From the NCBI GenBank assembly GCA_016271365.2, contig CM057451.1, positions 494,501,501 through 494,565,500 on the forward strand: a DNA stretch of 64,000 nucleotides, written 5' to 3'. The DNA comes from Neoceratodus forsteri. Taxonomy: Eukaryota > Chordata > Ceratodontiformes > Ceratodontidae. The stretch's first letter is position 1, and the number at the start of each line of letters is the position of its first letter. The position numbers were made by a program, and so were the translations under genes. Below the pieces are notes generated by a model that did no database searches, was not told the origin of the DNA, and saw only the letters and a list, made by a program, of their open reading frames with translations. Positions 32,780 through 44,059 of this stretch are shown piece after piece.

Positions 32780-33080
32780 GCCAGTGGCATCCAACTTAGC
32801 TGAGGTCTGCACATAGGTCAAAGGATTATTGTCAGTTTTACTAGTATTTTAGCCCCATACAAGTACTCATGGAATTGGTCAACAATAGCCCACTTCAAAG
32901 CTAGAAACTCTAACTTATGTACAGGATAGTTCTTTTCGGATGGGGTCAGGCTTCTACTGGCAAAGGCCACTGGTCTCAGGCCATTCTCGTGCTCTTGGTA
33001 CAACACAGCCCCAACCCTTGCAAGCTAGCATCAGTGTGCAGGCCGTAAGGTTTTCTTGGATCGGCATAGGCCAGCACTGG
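32780..33080 (-). pseudogene. Gypsy RNase H
   Basis: The minus translation gives LHTDASLQGLGAVLYQ, then RPVAFASRSLTPSEKNYPVH and KLEFLALKWAIVDQFHEYLY. This is the Ty3/Gypsy RNase H pattern (TDASxxGxGAVLxQ, PxAxxSRxLxxxExNYxxxExExLAxxxA) with the catalytic Asp and Glu positions visible. One frame change lies near 33005. It removes the RNA strand of the RT hybrid. Confidence 0.85.
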
Positions 33081-33369
33081 AGCATGGGTAAGTTGATATA
33101 TGATCTCATGAAAAGCAGTCTCACAATCAGGGTCCAGCGGCCCCAAATACTTCACTCAGATGAAAATACACTCTTTCAGTCTTGAGGCACGCTGACTTTT
33201 GGTATTTTTGTGGGTTGGGGATACCCTTGAGTAAGGTTAAGTAAAGGCGGATCACTCTTGAATAGTCCTTGATGAGCGCCGATAATAACCACAGAATCCA
33301 GGAATCTTTGCAGTTCTTTTAGATTTTGGGCTGTGGCCAGGTGGTCAAGGCCTCAACTTTACTTGGGTC

Positions 33370-33930
33370 GGTCTCTATTCCTCGGTGGATACTATGTGTC
33401 CCACATACTTTACTGATGTTTGAAAGAATTGACACTTATCAATGGACAGTTTAAGGCCAAAGTCCTCCAGTCGGTCCAATACCTTAAATAATCTGCTCTC
33501 ATGTTCCTCCAGTGAGCTGCCAAACACAATAACATCATCTAGGTATACCAGGCACTCTAGTAAGTTCATGTCCCCACTGCACGCTCCATCAATCGTTGAA
33601 AAGTGGCTGGGGCACCTGAAATCCTTGAGGCATCCTCATGAATTCATAGAAGCCAGCCGGACAGATAAAGGCCGTCTTCTCATGGTCCTCTGGGGCCATC
33701 GGGATCTGTAGTACCCACTGCGGAGATCCAGCACAGAGAACCACTTGCTCCCTTGCTTAGGCAGTCCAAAGCATCCTGAATGCGGGCATTGTGTACTGAT
33801 CAGGGATAGTCCGCCTGTTTAAGTGCGATAATCCACACACATCCTTACTGTTCCATTCTTTTTCCTCACTACCACAATGGGGAAGCATAAGGGCTTCTGG
33901 ATTCTTGTATTACACCAGCAGCTAACATCT
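33370..33930 (-). pseudogene. Gypsy reverse transcriptase
   Basis: Visible blocks on the minus strand are VRKKNGTVRMCVDYR (template grip), WFSVLDLRSGYY (first catalytic Asp), and LVYLDDVIVFGSSLEEH (catalytic YLDD) followed by GLKLSIDKCQFFQ and VKYVGHIVS. The order and spacing fit a Ty3/Gypsy RT, but at least three frame changes interrupt it (for example near 33580 and 33720). Catalytic residues themselves are unchanged, which suggests a recent copy. Confidence 0.88.
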
Positions 33931-34392
33931 CTTGCAGATGCCGTCTCACATCATCTATGTCAGCAGGTGCCAGGCGTCGAGACCTCTCACGAAATGGTCT
34001 TTCGTCATGCAGCGGATATTGTGCTCAGCTCTTGCACGCATCCTACATCCCATTCCTTAAAGAAACACCTGGTCTCTCTGGGCAAGCTTCTCACTGATCC
34101 TCACTTTCCATTCAGCTGGCAGCGGGAGTCGCGAAATCAAACAAGTCAGGCGTTACTCTGTCATTCTTCCTTGAACTCTTGCTGCTGGGTAGCACTGCAG
34201 TGTCTGCACAATGCACATTAGCCAGGATGCAACCTCTGTTTACTCGAATGGCTCTTTCAGACACATTATGAACTTGGACCATTACCTCTTCTGGCATAAG
34301 CATGGGCTCTAGCGGGCAAAATACTAGGCTTGACCAGCAGTCCCTCTGGCAATTTTCCATCGCCTGGTGCATCCAACATTAATATTTTATTC

Positions 34393-35017
34393 TTAACATC
34401 CTTTCTGATCACGGACCTCTCCCTGTAAGGTACACTGGGCATTTGGCGCCAGGATCAGAGACTCAGGATCCTTCTTCCATACAACTCCGACCGGTTCCTC
34501 TAGTTCTGTTTTTTCAGCATCTCTCTGTGCCTCATAGGCCTTCTTAATTAAAGCCGGAACTCTTAAAGCTCTACTAGTCTTTGACCCCTGTTTTTCATAA
34601 CACAACTGTGCCAGCCTTCCGAACATATGAGCATTTGTTCCAATCAACAAAGGGACACCATCATACAGTCAGTGGGGGCACACTAAGGCTAGGGTCTCTA
34701 CTTGTTTGGCCACTCCAGCCACGGAGGTGGGAAAGACAGCCAAATTCGGATATACCCAGAATAGGGGTAGGCCTTCTCACTTAACCCCATACATGCAGTC
34801 CTTCTAATGGTTGTAAGGGTACATCTGACAAATGCTTCTGATACCAATCCTGGAACATAATTGTCACTTGGGAGCCACTGTCTAATACAGCTCTTGTAGA
34901 CACTCCATTCACCTTTACAGTGGTCTCCATGGAGGACCCACTATTCTGGACCAGTCTGGAGAGGCGGTAGTGGGGCCTGGGCAACTGACCTTGCCACAAA
35001 AGGACGTGAATTAGCAT
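34393..35017 (-). pseudogene. Gypsy aspartic protease region
   Basis: The minus frame 34781-35017 contains VKVNGVSTRAVLDSGSQVTI with the DSG catalytic triad of retroviral-type aspartic proteases (usual pattern LxDTGA/S, here LDSGS). The continuation at 34393-34650 (MLIGTNAHMFGRL) fits the distal part leading to RT. It lies between the zinc knuckle and RT as expected for the protease that cleaves the Gag-Pol product. Confidence 0.7.
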
Positions 35018-35089
35018 TTTGGTGCCCTCACTGGGATCATGTCGTGCACCTCTTAACCACTGATTTCTTCTCCAAGCTCTCCTTGTAGC

Positions 35090-35170
35090 CTATATGCAAC
35101 TTTGTCAGTGTCTTTTGGGGACTGGCATTCCCTTTCATGTGCCCATCTTTCCCACAATTATAGAAAACAT
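35090..35170 (-). pseudogene. Gypsy gag zinc knuckle (damaged)
   Basis: The minus strand reads FYNCGKDGHMKG near 35120-35165. The CCHC pattern C-x2-C-x4-H-x4-C is nearly present: the first Cys is Phe, and the last Cys falls out of frame by one base. A nucleocapsid RNA-binding role is the family expectation. Confidence 0.55.
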
Positions 35171-35510
35171 ACTTTCTGGAGTTTGAGCTGGCCGAGGCGC
35201 CACACTGGGAGCCAGGCGGGTATTACTAACTGGAAACCTGGGTGCCATCTCTGTCTCGCGGCGTGATAAGCATTTGGAGACATCTCGTCAGTTTCTCCAC
35301 TTCCATGGTCAAGGAATTGAGTTTGGAGCTGTTATCAGCAGGAGATACATGGGTGGGTACCCCACCCCATAGCAGATGCAGTCGGATATAGGTCAGGGCC
35401 CGTACTTGCAAGCGTGGCCTTCATAAAGGACTGTTTTTTGAATTCCCGGATCTCTCTCAACAGTTCGCCCCATGTGCAATCTTTTTCCTTGTCAGAGCAC
35501 TCATTGACTG

Positions 35511-36067
35511 TCAACCTCTGCCCTGAACTTCACTTGATGGGTCACCCTCAGTCACTCGGGTCGTAGCCACAGCTGTTGGTGCAGGTACCTCCCGAGGTCG
35601 CCTTTTCTCAACTCCTCGAATTTCTCTCATTAACTCATCATAGGAGGGTGGGGATTCCAGTCGATTTGCCAGGCGTAACTGAAGCAACAGCAGTTCTGAG
35701 AAGGGGGCAGACTTAAGGATTCTGTCCAGTCTGGTTCGGTCCAGTTCAATCGCTGGCAAACTACCCTTTCTGAGGCATTCTTGCAACAATTTTTCAGCCG
35801 AGACATACACAGACAACAACTCCCTTGGTACTGTTGTGCATTTCTTACTCTCCACCATAGGTCCTCATCAGAATCTGGGCTCCCATACACATTCTCCAAG
35901 GCCTCAAGATAGACCTGTGCAGTCGCTTCAGGGTTACTGGTCCGTTTAGCACAGATGGTAGCCAGGGCAGAACCTCGGAGGCTCTCACTAACCTCTTTCG
36001 CTTTGCCTTCCAGCATTGCCATTCTAGCACTTGGGGCAACATAGTTCATCCAGGTCTCCTCAGTCAT
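35511..36067 (-). pseudogene. Gypsy gag (PNMA-like capsid)
   Basis: The minus frame from 36067 reads ARMAMLEGKAKEVSESLRG, then NPEATAQVYLEALENVYGSP and DEDLWWRVRNAQQYQG. This resembles the capsid region of gag proteins related to the domesticated PNMA family (pattern RxxxLEGxAxxxVxxL, then YLxxLxxxFG). The frame then shifts (35858) and continues with LLSVYVSAEKLLQECLRKGS, RLANRLESPPSYDELMREIR and a Pro/Arg-rich tail. The homology call is from pattern memory, so the PNMA label is moderate. Confidence 0.65.
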
Positions 36068-36678
36068 CCTCCCCTTGGGGGTGGGAGGTGCCAGAGAAGA
36101 TCCTCAACCTTCTGTAAGAGTCGTGACTAATGGCAGGTGCAGAAATAGGAGTCTGCATTGGTTCAGCCACCATTACGGGCACTGGAGCAGGAGAGGGTGT
36201 TGGGGAGGAACACCCCAGGTGGCAAGAATAGTTTCTTCAAGTCCTCCACAGTTTTCCCTCTCCCAGCAACCATTCAGCAAATTTCTCCTCAAAAGTTTCA
36301 GATAGTGGTGGGGCTGATCCCCCGGTCTTTACTGTCCTTAGTTATCACTCTCCAAGCAGTGAGGGTCCCTCTGGGGTAATGGTCTGTGGCACTTTGGAGC
36401 TATCTATGGATCCTTAAACTCTACTAGGCCAGGAAAGTGTGGGTGAGCAGATTAGCATGCCGACCCACCACCACAGGGTTTTGTAAACCTTCCACCTTGG
36501 AAAGTACTCCCTGCACAGTGTCCGTATTGATACCCAGGGGATGTCCAGGATAAGCATAGCATTTTGGGGTCGATCTCCTCCCCAGTACACCACTCCACCA
36601 GCCGGTGCACAGCCACTTCTGTCGGGGTACCATTTTTCTTAACAGTGGTTCGTAAATATGGCCACTAGAGGACACACA

Positions 36679-36698
36679 ATCCCGGCGGTGAGCCTCCA
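36679..36698 (-). other. Gypsy primer-binding-site candidate
   Basis: Three bases inside the 5' LTR (right, element orientation) the minus strand reads TGGAGGCTCACCGCCGGGAT. It opens with the TGG expected opposite a tRNA CCA end and resembles the tRNA-Pro-type site TGGGGGCTCGTCCGGGAT, with two extra bases. Identity of the primer tRNA is uncertain. Confidence 0.4.
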
Positions 36699-36701
36699 AG
36701 A

Positions 36702-38323
36702 TGTAACCCCTAGATGGCGCTATCCCAGGGGCTACTACCCCTGCCTAATTTGCCACTAACAGGTTGAGGGGCCTGGATCCAATGGCGGGTGCCTCCACCC
36801 AGAGGTCAGGGTTTGCAATAGTTAAACTAACTTGGTCACAGCCCTCTGGGACACTGCAACCCCCCTTTCTTCCCACTAGTGGCCCACACAATATATCAGA
36901 ATTACCTTCACAGTATACACTTACCCCCAGGTCTGGTTCCGCACTGGGACCTCCTGTGAAATGAGATACAGTGCAACAATCACAGTACAGTACTTTAACA
37001 TAGACAAATACCTCAGACAGTATAACTTTGCTGAAACAAGCAGCTCTGATTTATTTAGGGGATATAACAAGGACAGGGAAATCAGGTTAGTTAGCTTATC
37101 ACTCTAATAATCTACCTATGGCTCTGTGCACAGGCCTATCCCTATCAGTTACTGTCCCTGGGTACCCAAGCCCTAGTGGCTAGTCCAAACCGTGGCAGCT
37201 GGTAGGGGCCCTTTAACACAGAGAAAGGAGAATTAAACAGTCAGCAGTACAGTAATTCCATTTGGATTTAATGTGGCAATTCAACAGGAGGCGACCCTGA
37301 ATTAGTACTCCACGACCTCCAAATAAGATAGGGTCCTTCAATGTCAGCAGGGCTCACTTGAGGTACAAAACCTCTTCACACATCCATATAAAAGAAAGCA
37401 CTATACAGGCAGGCTGCATCTGTATCCCGATCGCAATTACTGCACAATACCCGGAGAACACACAGCAGATTCAGTTCCTGACAGACCGAGTGCAATTTTC
37501 AGCAATTCCTCCAGTCTTCTACAGGGTGAGCCTGGTTTCTACTCTTCAGAGATCCTTTGATTCTTTTCACAGGACAGATTCAGTCCTAACAAGCTGTTAC
37601 ACAAGCTGCAGACCGGAACTCTGGGCCTTACACATTTTTGACTAAAACTGCACACTGAAAAGCACAGGGCTCCTTCCTTCTTCACTGCCAAAGCTCAACT
37701 GAAACTCCAACCCGACAAAACCGGGCACTTCCTTTGAGTTCCTCCCAGTTCTTGACTGGATTGGCTGTCACTCACAATAGACTGCTGCTGTTGGTCCAAA
37801 AGGCACTGAAGTCTAAACTACATCTCCCAGAGTCACTGCCCATACAATCCTCTTGTGGCTGACTCAGATTATGAGTCCAAGTTCTGATTCGTCCAAGGCA
37901 CCATTTTAGAGCTAGCTTACCCACACTGATTGGTCCAGTTCAGCAGTTCAAAACTAGAATGGGAACTAGCAGACACAGTTCTGACTGCAAAGAAAGCAGG
38001 TTAGACAAACTGTAATTTCATTATTACTCTAAATAATTTCTGGCAAACAGTTACATCTTTCAGATAGGTTCCCTTTGCACTCCTAGTGACTGCAAAAATG
38101 AAGTGAATTGGCAGCAGCTTGAGTGGTACTCAATCAAAGAAACACACAGTCCCCCATACAAACTAATTATGTCTGCAAGCAGACAGCTCTTAAAGAGACA
38201 GTACCAGAGGTTCTAAAAACACTCACTGATAAATGGCTTAAATGCCAAACACCATTCAGGCTTGGAGCATTCAAGCAAGCTCCTGGAAGTCTTTTGGGAA
38301 CCCCCATTTGCAGGGGGGTTACA
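36702..38323 (-). repeat. Gypsy 5' LTR (right)
   Basis: This is the upstream LTR in element orientation, 1622 bp against 1617 bp for its partner. The ends TGTAACCCC and GGTTACA are identical to the other LTR. It would hold the promoter for minus-strand transcription. Many one-base indels against the left LTR fall in homopolymers. Confidence 0.95.
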
Positions 38324-39702
38324 TTTACAATAGGGAACAGTGTATATGACAGGATCATCTGGATTAAAAAAATACAGAGTACACAACAATAGAGCCAATA
38401 TACAGATACATGTAAACTCTAAGGTAACTCAAGAGGCCGGCGGACATTCAGCGAGGGGTTGCCTGTCGGGGCAGGCACAGGTGGTGGATTGGGGAGGTGG
38501 TCTTTGAGGGGAAGGTGAATGAGCCAATTGAACTACAGCCTGTAAGTTCAGGAAGCAGTTGTTATAAAACTTCTGACCTTTATGCGTGATGGAGTTCTGT
38601 GCATGTAGTGCGGTAAGAGAAGCCACGATAAGGGTAAAAAGGAGTTAATGCTGATCGGCAGCAGGTTACAGTGAACTTTGTGTAGAAAAGAGAGCATTTT
38701 AAGTTGAAACCTGCCTTCAAGGGTGATCCAGTTGAGGGAGGAATAGAGGGTGCAGTGATGAGTCATCCAAGGGAGGCCGGTCACGAAGCGTGCAATATTA
38801 TTGTATGAAGTTCTGAGTTTGGAGAAAAGAAGGAATGTGTTAGGGAGGAGTAGAAAATAGAGCGGTAATCAAGGTGGGGCAGTAGAAGGAAGCTGGTGAG
38901 GCATAGTCTGCAGATGGAGATAAGGAACTTTCTGATTCAGTGTAAGAGACCTAGCCTCATATGGATTTTCTTGATGAGGTTGGTAAAATGGATATTGTAG
39001 GTCAGGGGAGAGTCTAAGAACAGTCCAAGGTATTTGCATTTGTAGACCTGTTTTATGATGTTACCAAAATTGTCTGAGAGGGATCAGCCTATGACTGGGG
39101 CTTTTCTTGGGCCCAGAGAAGATCATAAACTTGTTCTTCTTGGAGCAGAGAACCATGCCTTTGGCAGAGAACCAAGTGTGCAGCTTGCTGAAGTCAGCCT
39201 GCAAATTACTGAACACTGTGTTCAGGTTAGTTGTTCAGGTTAGTGTCGCTACAGTAGAGGGCCGCATCACCAGCATAAAGGACTATTTGGGTGTTTCACA
39301 GATGGAAGGGAGGTTACTGATGAAGAGTGAGAATAGGAGCAGGTTCAGGATAGAGTCCTGGGATACCCCATATTTGATCAGACATTCAGCAGAAAAATAA
39401 CCTTTGGTATTAGTTTTCTGAGATCTGCCAGACAGGTAGCTTCTGACCCATTTGACAACATTTTCAGATTTGTGCAAGCCCTTGAGGGTATCCAGGAGAA
39501 GGCCATGGTTGACCAGGTTTAACACCTTGGTCAGGTCCACGAAGACAGAGCATGTGTACTGGCTCTTAGTGCTTGCCTTGAGGATATCACTGGTGAACCT
39601 GACCAGGGTGGTTTCAGTGCTATGTCCAGATCTGAAACCATGCTGGGCAACAGAGAGTAAGTTATGGTGGTCGAGGAAGGCAGTGAGCTGGGTATTCACA
39701 CC
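38324..39702 (-). pseudogene. LINE-B reverse transcriptase (right half, minus)
   Basis: The minus strand at 39283-39700 encodes LTAFLDHHNLLSVAQHGFRS, GHSTETTLV, VFVDLTKVLNLVNHGLLLD, WVRSYLSGRSQ and YGVSQDSILNLLLFSLFISN, an RT of the L2/CR1 group with SKAFD changed to TKVLN and PQGS to SQDS. A degenerate YADD box (YAGDAALYCSDT-like) falls near 39250. The C-terminal part and 3' untranslated region continue left to the Gypsy insertion at 38323, then resume at 28561. It is 5'-truncated and inserted into CR1 at 39702/39703. Confidence 0.75.
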
Positions 39703-41430
39703 CATGAGGTATTTAAAGGTCTCGATCATATCCCCCCTTCCCCCTTTCCTCCAGGGTGTACATGTTTAATTCCTTCAGCATCTCTTCATAGGACATTTGG
39801 TGTAGAGCCTGTACCATCTTGGTAACCCTCCTTTGGATGGCCTCCAACCTGTCTATGTCCTTCCTGAGATGTGGCCTCCAAAACTGGACACAGCACTCCA
39901 GATGGGGTTTTACTAAAGACCTATATAGTGGCAACACCACTTCCCTCTTTCTTCTAGTAATACACCTATCTACAGTATACATCCCAGCGTCTCACTAGCT
40001 CTCCTGATTGCTTTGTTACATTGTCTGGCCACCTTCAGGTCATCGGATATGATTACCCCCAGGCCTCTTTCCTGCTTGGTTGCTGCTTGTATCGCTCCCC
40101 CCATTCTGTACTACACCCCTGGGTTTCTGTAACTCAAATGCATTATTTTGCACTTTTTGCATTAAACCACAGCCGCCAAACTTTTGACCATTCCTCCAGT
40201 CATTTCAAGTCTCATTCCGTCCTTTGCACCCTCTCCAGAGTGTCCACCCTGTTGCAGATCTTGTTATCATCCACAAAGAGGCAGACCTTCCCTTCCAGTT
40301 CCTCTACTATGTCACTGATGAAGACATTAAAGAGGATTGGCCCCAGTACTGACCCCTGTGGTACCCTGCTGATCACTCTCCCCTGCTCAGAGTGAACTCC
40401 ATTTACCACTACCATTTGCCCCTTATATCCTATCCAGTTTCTTACCGAGGTTACCACCTTATTGCCCACCCCCATACTACCCAACTTGTTTACCAGCCTC
40501 CTATGTGGAATGGCGTCAAAGGCCTTACTGAAGTCCAAGTAGGCCACGCTCACTACCCCCCGATCCAACACCTAGTTACCCAGTCAAAATAAATCTATCA
40601 GATTTGTTTGGCATGAACTCCCCTCCGTAACGCCATGCTGCCTCTCGTCCTGCAGCCTATTGGATTCCAGGTGTTCCACGATTCTTTCCTTTAATAGTGT
40701 TTCCATCAATTTCCCTACTACAGATGTCAGACTGATAGGCCTGTAATTTCCTGCCTCCTCCTTGCTAGCACTTTTGTGAAATGGGACTATGTCTGCCCTT
40801 CTCCAGTCCTCTAGGACCATGCTGCTCTCCAGTGAACTGTTAAAGTCAGTATGGGGTGCAACCAGAAACTCCCTGAGTTCCTTTCCTGATCCTCTCCTCA
40901 GAAAAGGGACTGGTGTCCATTTTCCTCCTCTCTTGGTGCTTATTTGTGGTCCCTCCCCTTCCCCGTCAACTGTGAATACTGAGCAGAAATATTTAAGATA
41001 TTTGCCTTTTCTAGGTCCTCCTCAGTATAGCCCCCTGCCTTCTTTATTAACCATGCAATCCCTCCCTTGGTCCTCCTTTTTGCACTGATATGAAACATGT
41101 CTTGTTCCCCTGTGATACTGTCTGAGCTATTCTTTCCTCAGCTTGCGCTTTTGCGCTCTTTACTGTTTTGCCTGCCCCCCCCTCCATTTCCTCAGATACA
41201 CTTCTCTGTCCTCCTCCCTCTGGGTCTCCTTATACCTTCGGAATGCTACTGTTTTTGCCCTCACCCTTTTGTACCTCTTCCCTTGAAAACCATAATGGTC
41301 TCCTCCGCCTCCTTCTGCTTTTGCTTTTTTGCCCGATGTGTTGTTTGCCCCTTGAAAAAGTCTGTATAGGTGAAACCAGGTTGGGAGTTTATCCAGCCAT
41401 GATTTTTGCACTTTAAAGCACAGCACAGCC
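39703..41430 (-). pseudogene. CR1 ORF2 (host of the nest, 5' part)
   Basis: On the minus strand from right to left: RRYKETQREEDREVYLRKW (linker between endonuclease and RT, 41170-41240), DWRRADIVPFHKSASKEEAG, NYRPISLTSVVGKLMETLLK, YLDFSKAFDAIPHRRLVNKL, VPQGSVLGPILFNVFISDIV, LFVDDNKICNRVD (catalytic FADD changed to FVDD), LVKPHLECCVQFWRPHLRKD, LNMYTLEER and DMIETFKYLMG. It then breaks into LINE-B. The remainder of this CR1 is at 28195-28425. Several frame changes are present. Confidence 0.88.
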
Positions 41431-42100
41431 TGGTACTGTAATGATTATTACAGTTTTTTTAATAAACTCAACATGTTTTTGCTGCATCCTGGTGCCAAAC
41501 ATTCTTTGTCTGCTGCTGATGTACAAGTTTGTAGCTTTTACTATGTTTCCTTCTATTCTCGTTCATTTTCCCTTCCCCCCAGCATCTCTCCATACCAGGT
41601 CTTCTGTTCAGTTGTTGATAACCGATAGTAATGGCAGAATAGTAAAAAATGCTATTTAATTTAATTAATTGTTTGGTGATTGAACTGTTTTTTAATTTTT
41701 CTTGTCACTACCCTACTGGTCACTACTTTCTGTAATTAACAAATGGGAATGTGACATGTCTTACCAAGGGGTATAAAAGAAGTGTTCGTCTAGGATGACT
41801 CTGCCCCTGAAGAAGCCTCCTTGAAGATGCAGTATGTAGGGGTATTAGGCTTGTGTTTACATGTAGTTTGTGAGCAAATAAAACCTAACTGAACTGGTAC
41901 GTGTTGATGTGTGTACAACTTTTTCTTTTGTTTCAGTCACTTAACTTCTCAGTCCTTCAATCCACTCCAGCTGTCAAACTGGGTGAGAAGCAGGACCTCA
42001 CTTGAAAACAAAATGTTATATCTCGGTTGAGTTATCCTGGGTATATAAACTGTCTTACAGAACAGCCTGCTGGATACACAGAAGTAAGAAGCAGTAGTTA
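41431..42100. other. no gene recognised
   Basis: About 670 bp, AT-rich in the middle, between the CR1 and family F copy C. CCTGAAGAAGCCT near 41812 and TTGAAAAAGTCTG near 41353 recall motifs at the ends of Penelope-like elements, but nothing else supports that. Confidence 0.35.
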
Positions 42101-43840
42101 ACAAGCATTTGTCAATGCCGAATGTTTTCTCGCTGGCATTGGCACTGGTAGTGCAGGAGTTAGAGATGTATAATAGGAATGGCAGTAAAGTATGGAACTG
42201 ATGCCAACCCCACCCCCATGCTGCAGAGACTGACAGGTGCTGAGGTGTGCTATAAAGCTCATGCCATTTTACCTCACCCTACCCTGTAGACACTGACAAG
42301 TGTCGTGGTGTGCTTTGGGGTCTTTGGGCCTTATATTTACCCCATTCCATAAGGATATATGCTGAGATGGGTGCAGTATAGGAAAATGGGCCTCACCCTA
42401 CCCTGTGAACACTGACAAGTGTTGTGGTGTGCTTTGGGGTCTTTGGGCCTTATACTTATCCCATTCCATAAGGAAATATGCTGAGACGGGTGCAGTATAG
42501 GAGAATGGGGTGAACGTTAGGGCTGAACACTCCAAGGCACACCTTGATGCCTGTGACTGGCTGCAGGGTTGGGGTGGAACAGCGTGAGCATTATAGCCAA
42601 TGATCCCGAGTCACACGCCTGATGGCTGGCAGTCTCTACAGGGTGGGGTGTTACAGTTGGAAACCCTAACGTTGTAGGCGTTTGTTGGTATTTTCACTTC
42701 AGATTTTCAACATAGGCTTTTTGTGACCCCACCTCATGAAAAGAGGCACAATCAGTTTATTAGCTGAAAGGTGGTTTTGCACAGTGGCTATGCCATTTGG
42801 TGACACAGGGACAAAAACACATTTTGGGCAGGATGTGGAAAATGACAACTGTATTGTTCATGAGGAGGTGTAAAAAAATGGCAACGCTGAAAATCTGGAG
42901 TGAAAATATAAAAAATTGGTGAAGTCATGAGCATGCATAGAAACTGAGTAACACACGTCTGTAACCCAATTATTTTTGGGATTTTTTTAGCCACATTTTC
43001 AACATAAGCATTTTGGGACCTCCCCTCATGAACAGTGGTGCTGTGATTCATTTATCTGTCCCAAAAGTTGATTTCCCAAAGCGACCATACCATTGTGCCC
43101 CACAGGTGCGGAAACACATTTTGGGCAGGCTGTGAAAATGACAGCTGTACTGTTGATAAGGAGGTGTGAAAAAATGCCAGTGTTGGAAATATTGCAAATT
43201 TCATGAAACAAGGTAGCGTGAAAATCATGAATGCACGCTTGTAACGCAGTCATTTTATGGATTCTTTACACCAAATTTCAACACAGGCATTTTAGAACCT
43301 TGGCTCATGAACAGTGTCACCATCATTTTCTCAAACTGTCCCGAAAACTGATTTCACATAGTGACTGCGCTATTCTGCTCCGGACGTGCGAAAACACATT
43401 TCATCCAGGATATGTAAGATGACACCTGTACTGTTCATAAGGAGGTGTGGAAAAATGCCAATTTTGAAAATCTGGAGTGAAAATATTACAAATTCACAAA
43501 GTTACGAGCGTGCGTGGAAACAGTGCAATGCACACTCGAAAAACAGCCATTTTGGGGATTTGTTTTACCAAATTTGTAACATAGGCTTTTTGAGAGACCG
43601 CCTCATGAACAGTGGCACTGTCGTTTCATTACTCAGTCCTGAAAGGTGATTCTGCTCAGTCACCAAAAAATCATCTTTCGGGACCGAATAATGCCAAAAC
43701 AGTGACTGAATTCAGGAGGAGGGTTCCCAATAAGCCCATGTTGAAAATTTGGTGCAAAAATTCCAAAAAATGCCCGAGATATGTACCAAAGTTGAAAAAA
43801 CCCTGTTTATGCCATTATACAGCTTACTGGCATTCTTTAG

Positions 43841-43910
43841 TTCAAGGACAACTTTGAAGAGTGCAGACGTGTTCCCAGTCCACCAGAGATCATCGCGCCA
43901 GACTCAAGAG
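43841..43910 (+). other. exon-like segment with splice signals (copy C)
   Basis: Acceptor-like CATTCTTTAG ends at 43840 and the donor GTAAGTATGG starts at 43911. A downstream acceptor TTCTTCTTTCATAG ends at 44018, giving a 108-nt intron. The body contains CTTTGAAGAGTGCAGACGTG as in copies A and B. No open frame is shared, so if it is used it may be non-coding. Confidence 0.45.
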
Positions 43911-44059
43911 GTAAGTATGGCATGAGGGGGGTGTGTGGGGAGGCAGGGTGCACAGAGGGTGGGCCGTGTTGTGGGAGGGGGCAGGGAGACAGCGAGGGAC
44001 CGTTTTCTTCTTTCATAGGTTTAAAAAAAAAACATTGCGGGGCAGTTTTTCTTTTTCAG

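Larger units (their letters stand above)
28562..38323 (-). mobile_element. complete Gypsy (Ty3-type) LTR retrotransposon
   Basis: Two 1.62-kb LTRs (28562-30178 and 36702-38323), each TGTAACCCC...GGTTACA, enclose 6.5 kb of internal sequence. A 4-bp duplication TTTA (28558-28561 and 38324-38327) flanks the element. On the minus strand the order is primer-binding-like site, gag with a damaged zinc knuckle, protease, RT, RNase H, integrase, then a short purine tract: the standard Gypsy order. Domains are easy to recognise but frames break often. It inserted into LINE-B and is the youngest layer of the nest. Confidence 0.93.

Noticed and set aside
41340..41900. Penelope-like element end, from CCTGAAGAAGCC-type motifs
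   Set aside because: The motif is short and occurs by chance; no RT, GIY-YIG or hammerhead sequence was seen around it.
42700..43760. CRISPR array, because of regularly spaced similar units
   Set aside because: Units are 200-270 bp, imperfect and internally palindromic, have no short identical repeats with unique spacers, and lie in vertebrate DNA.
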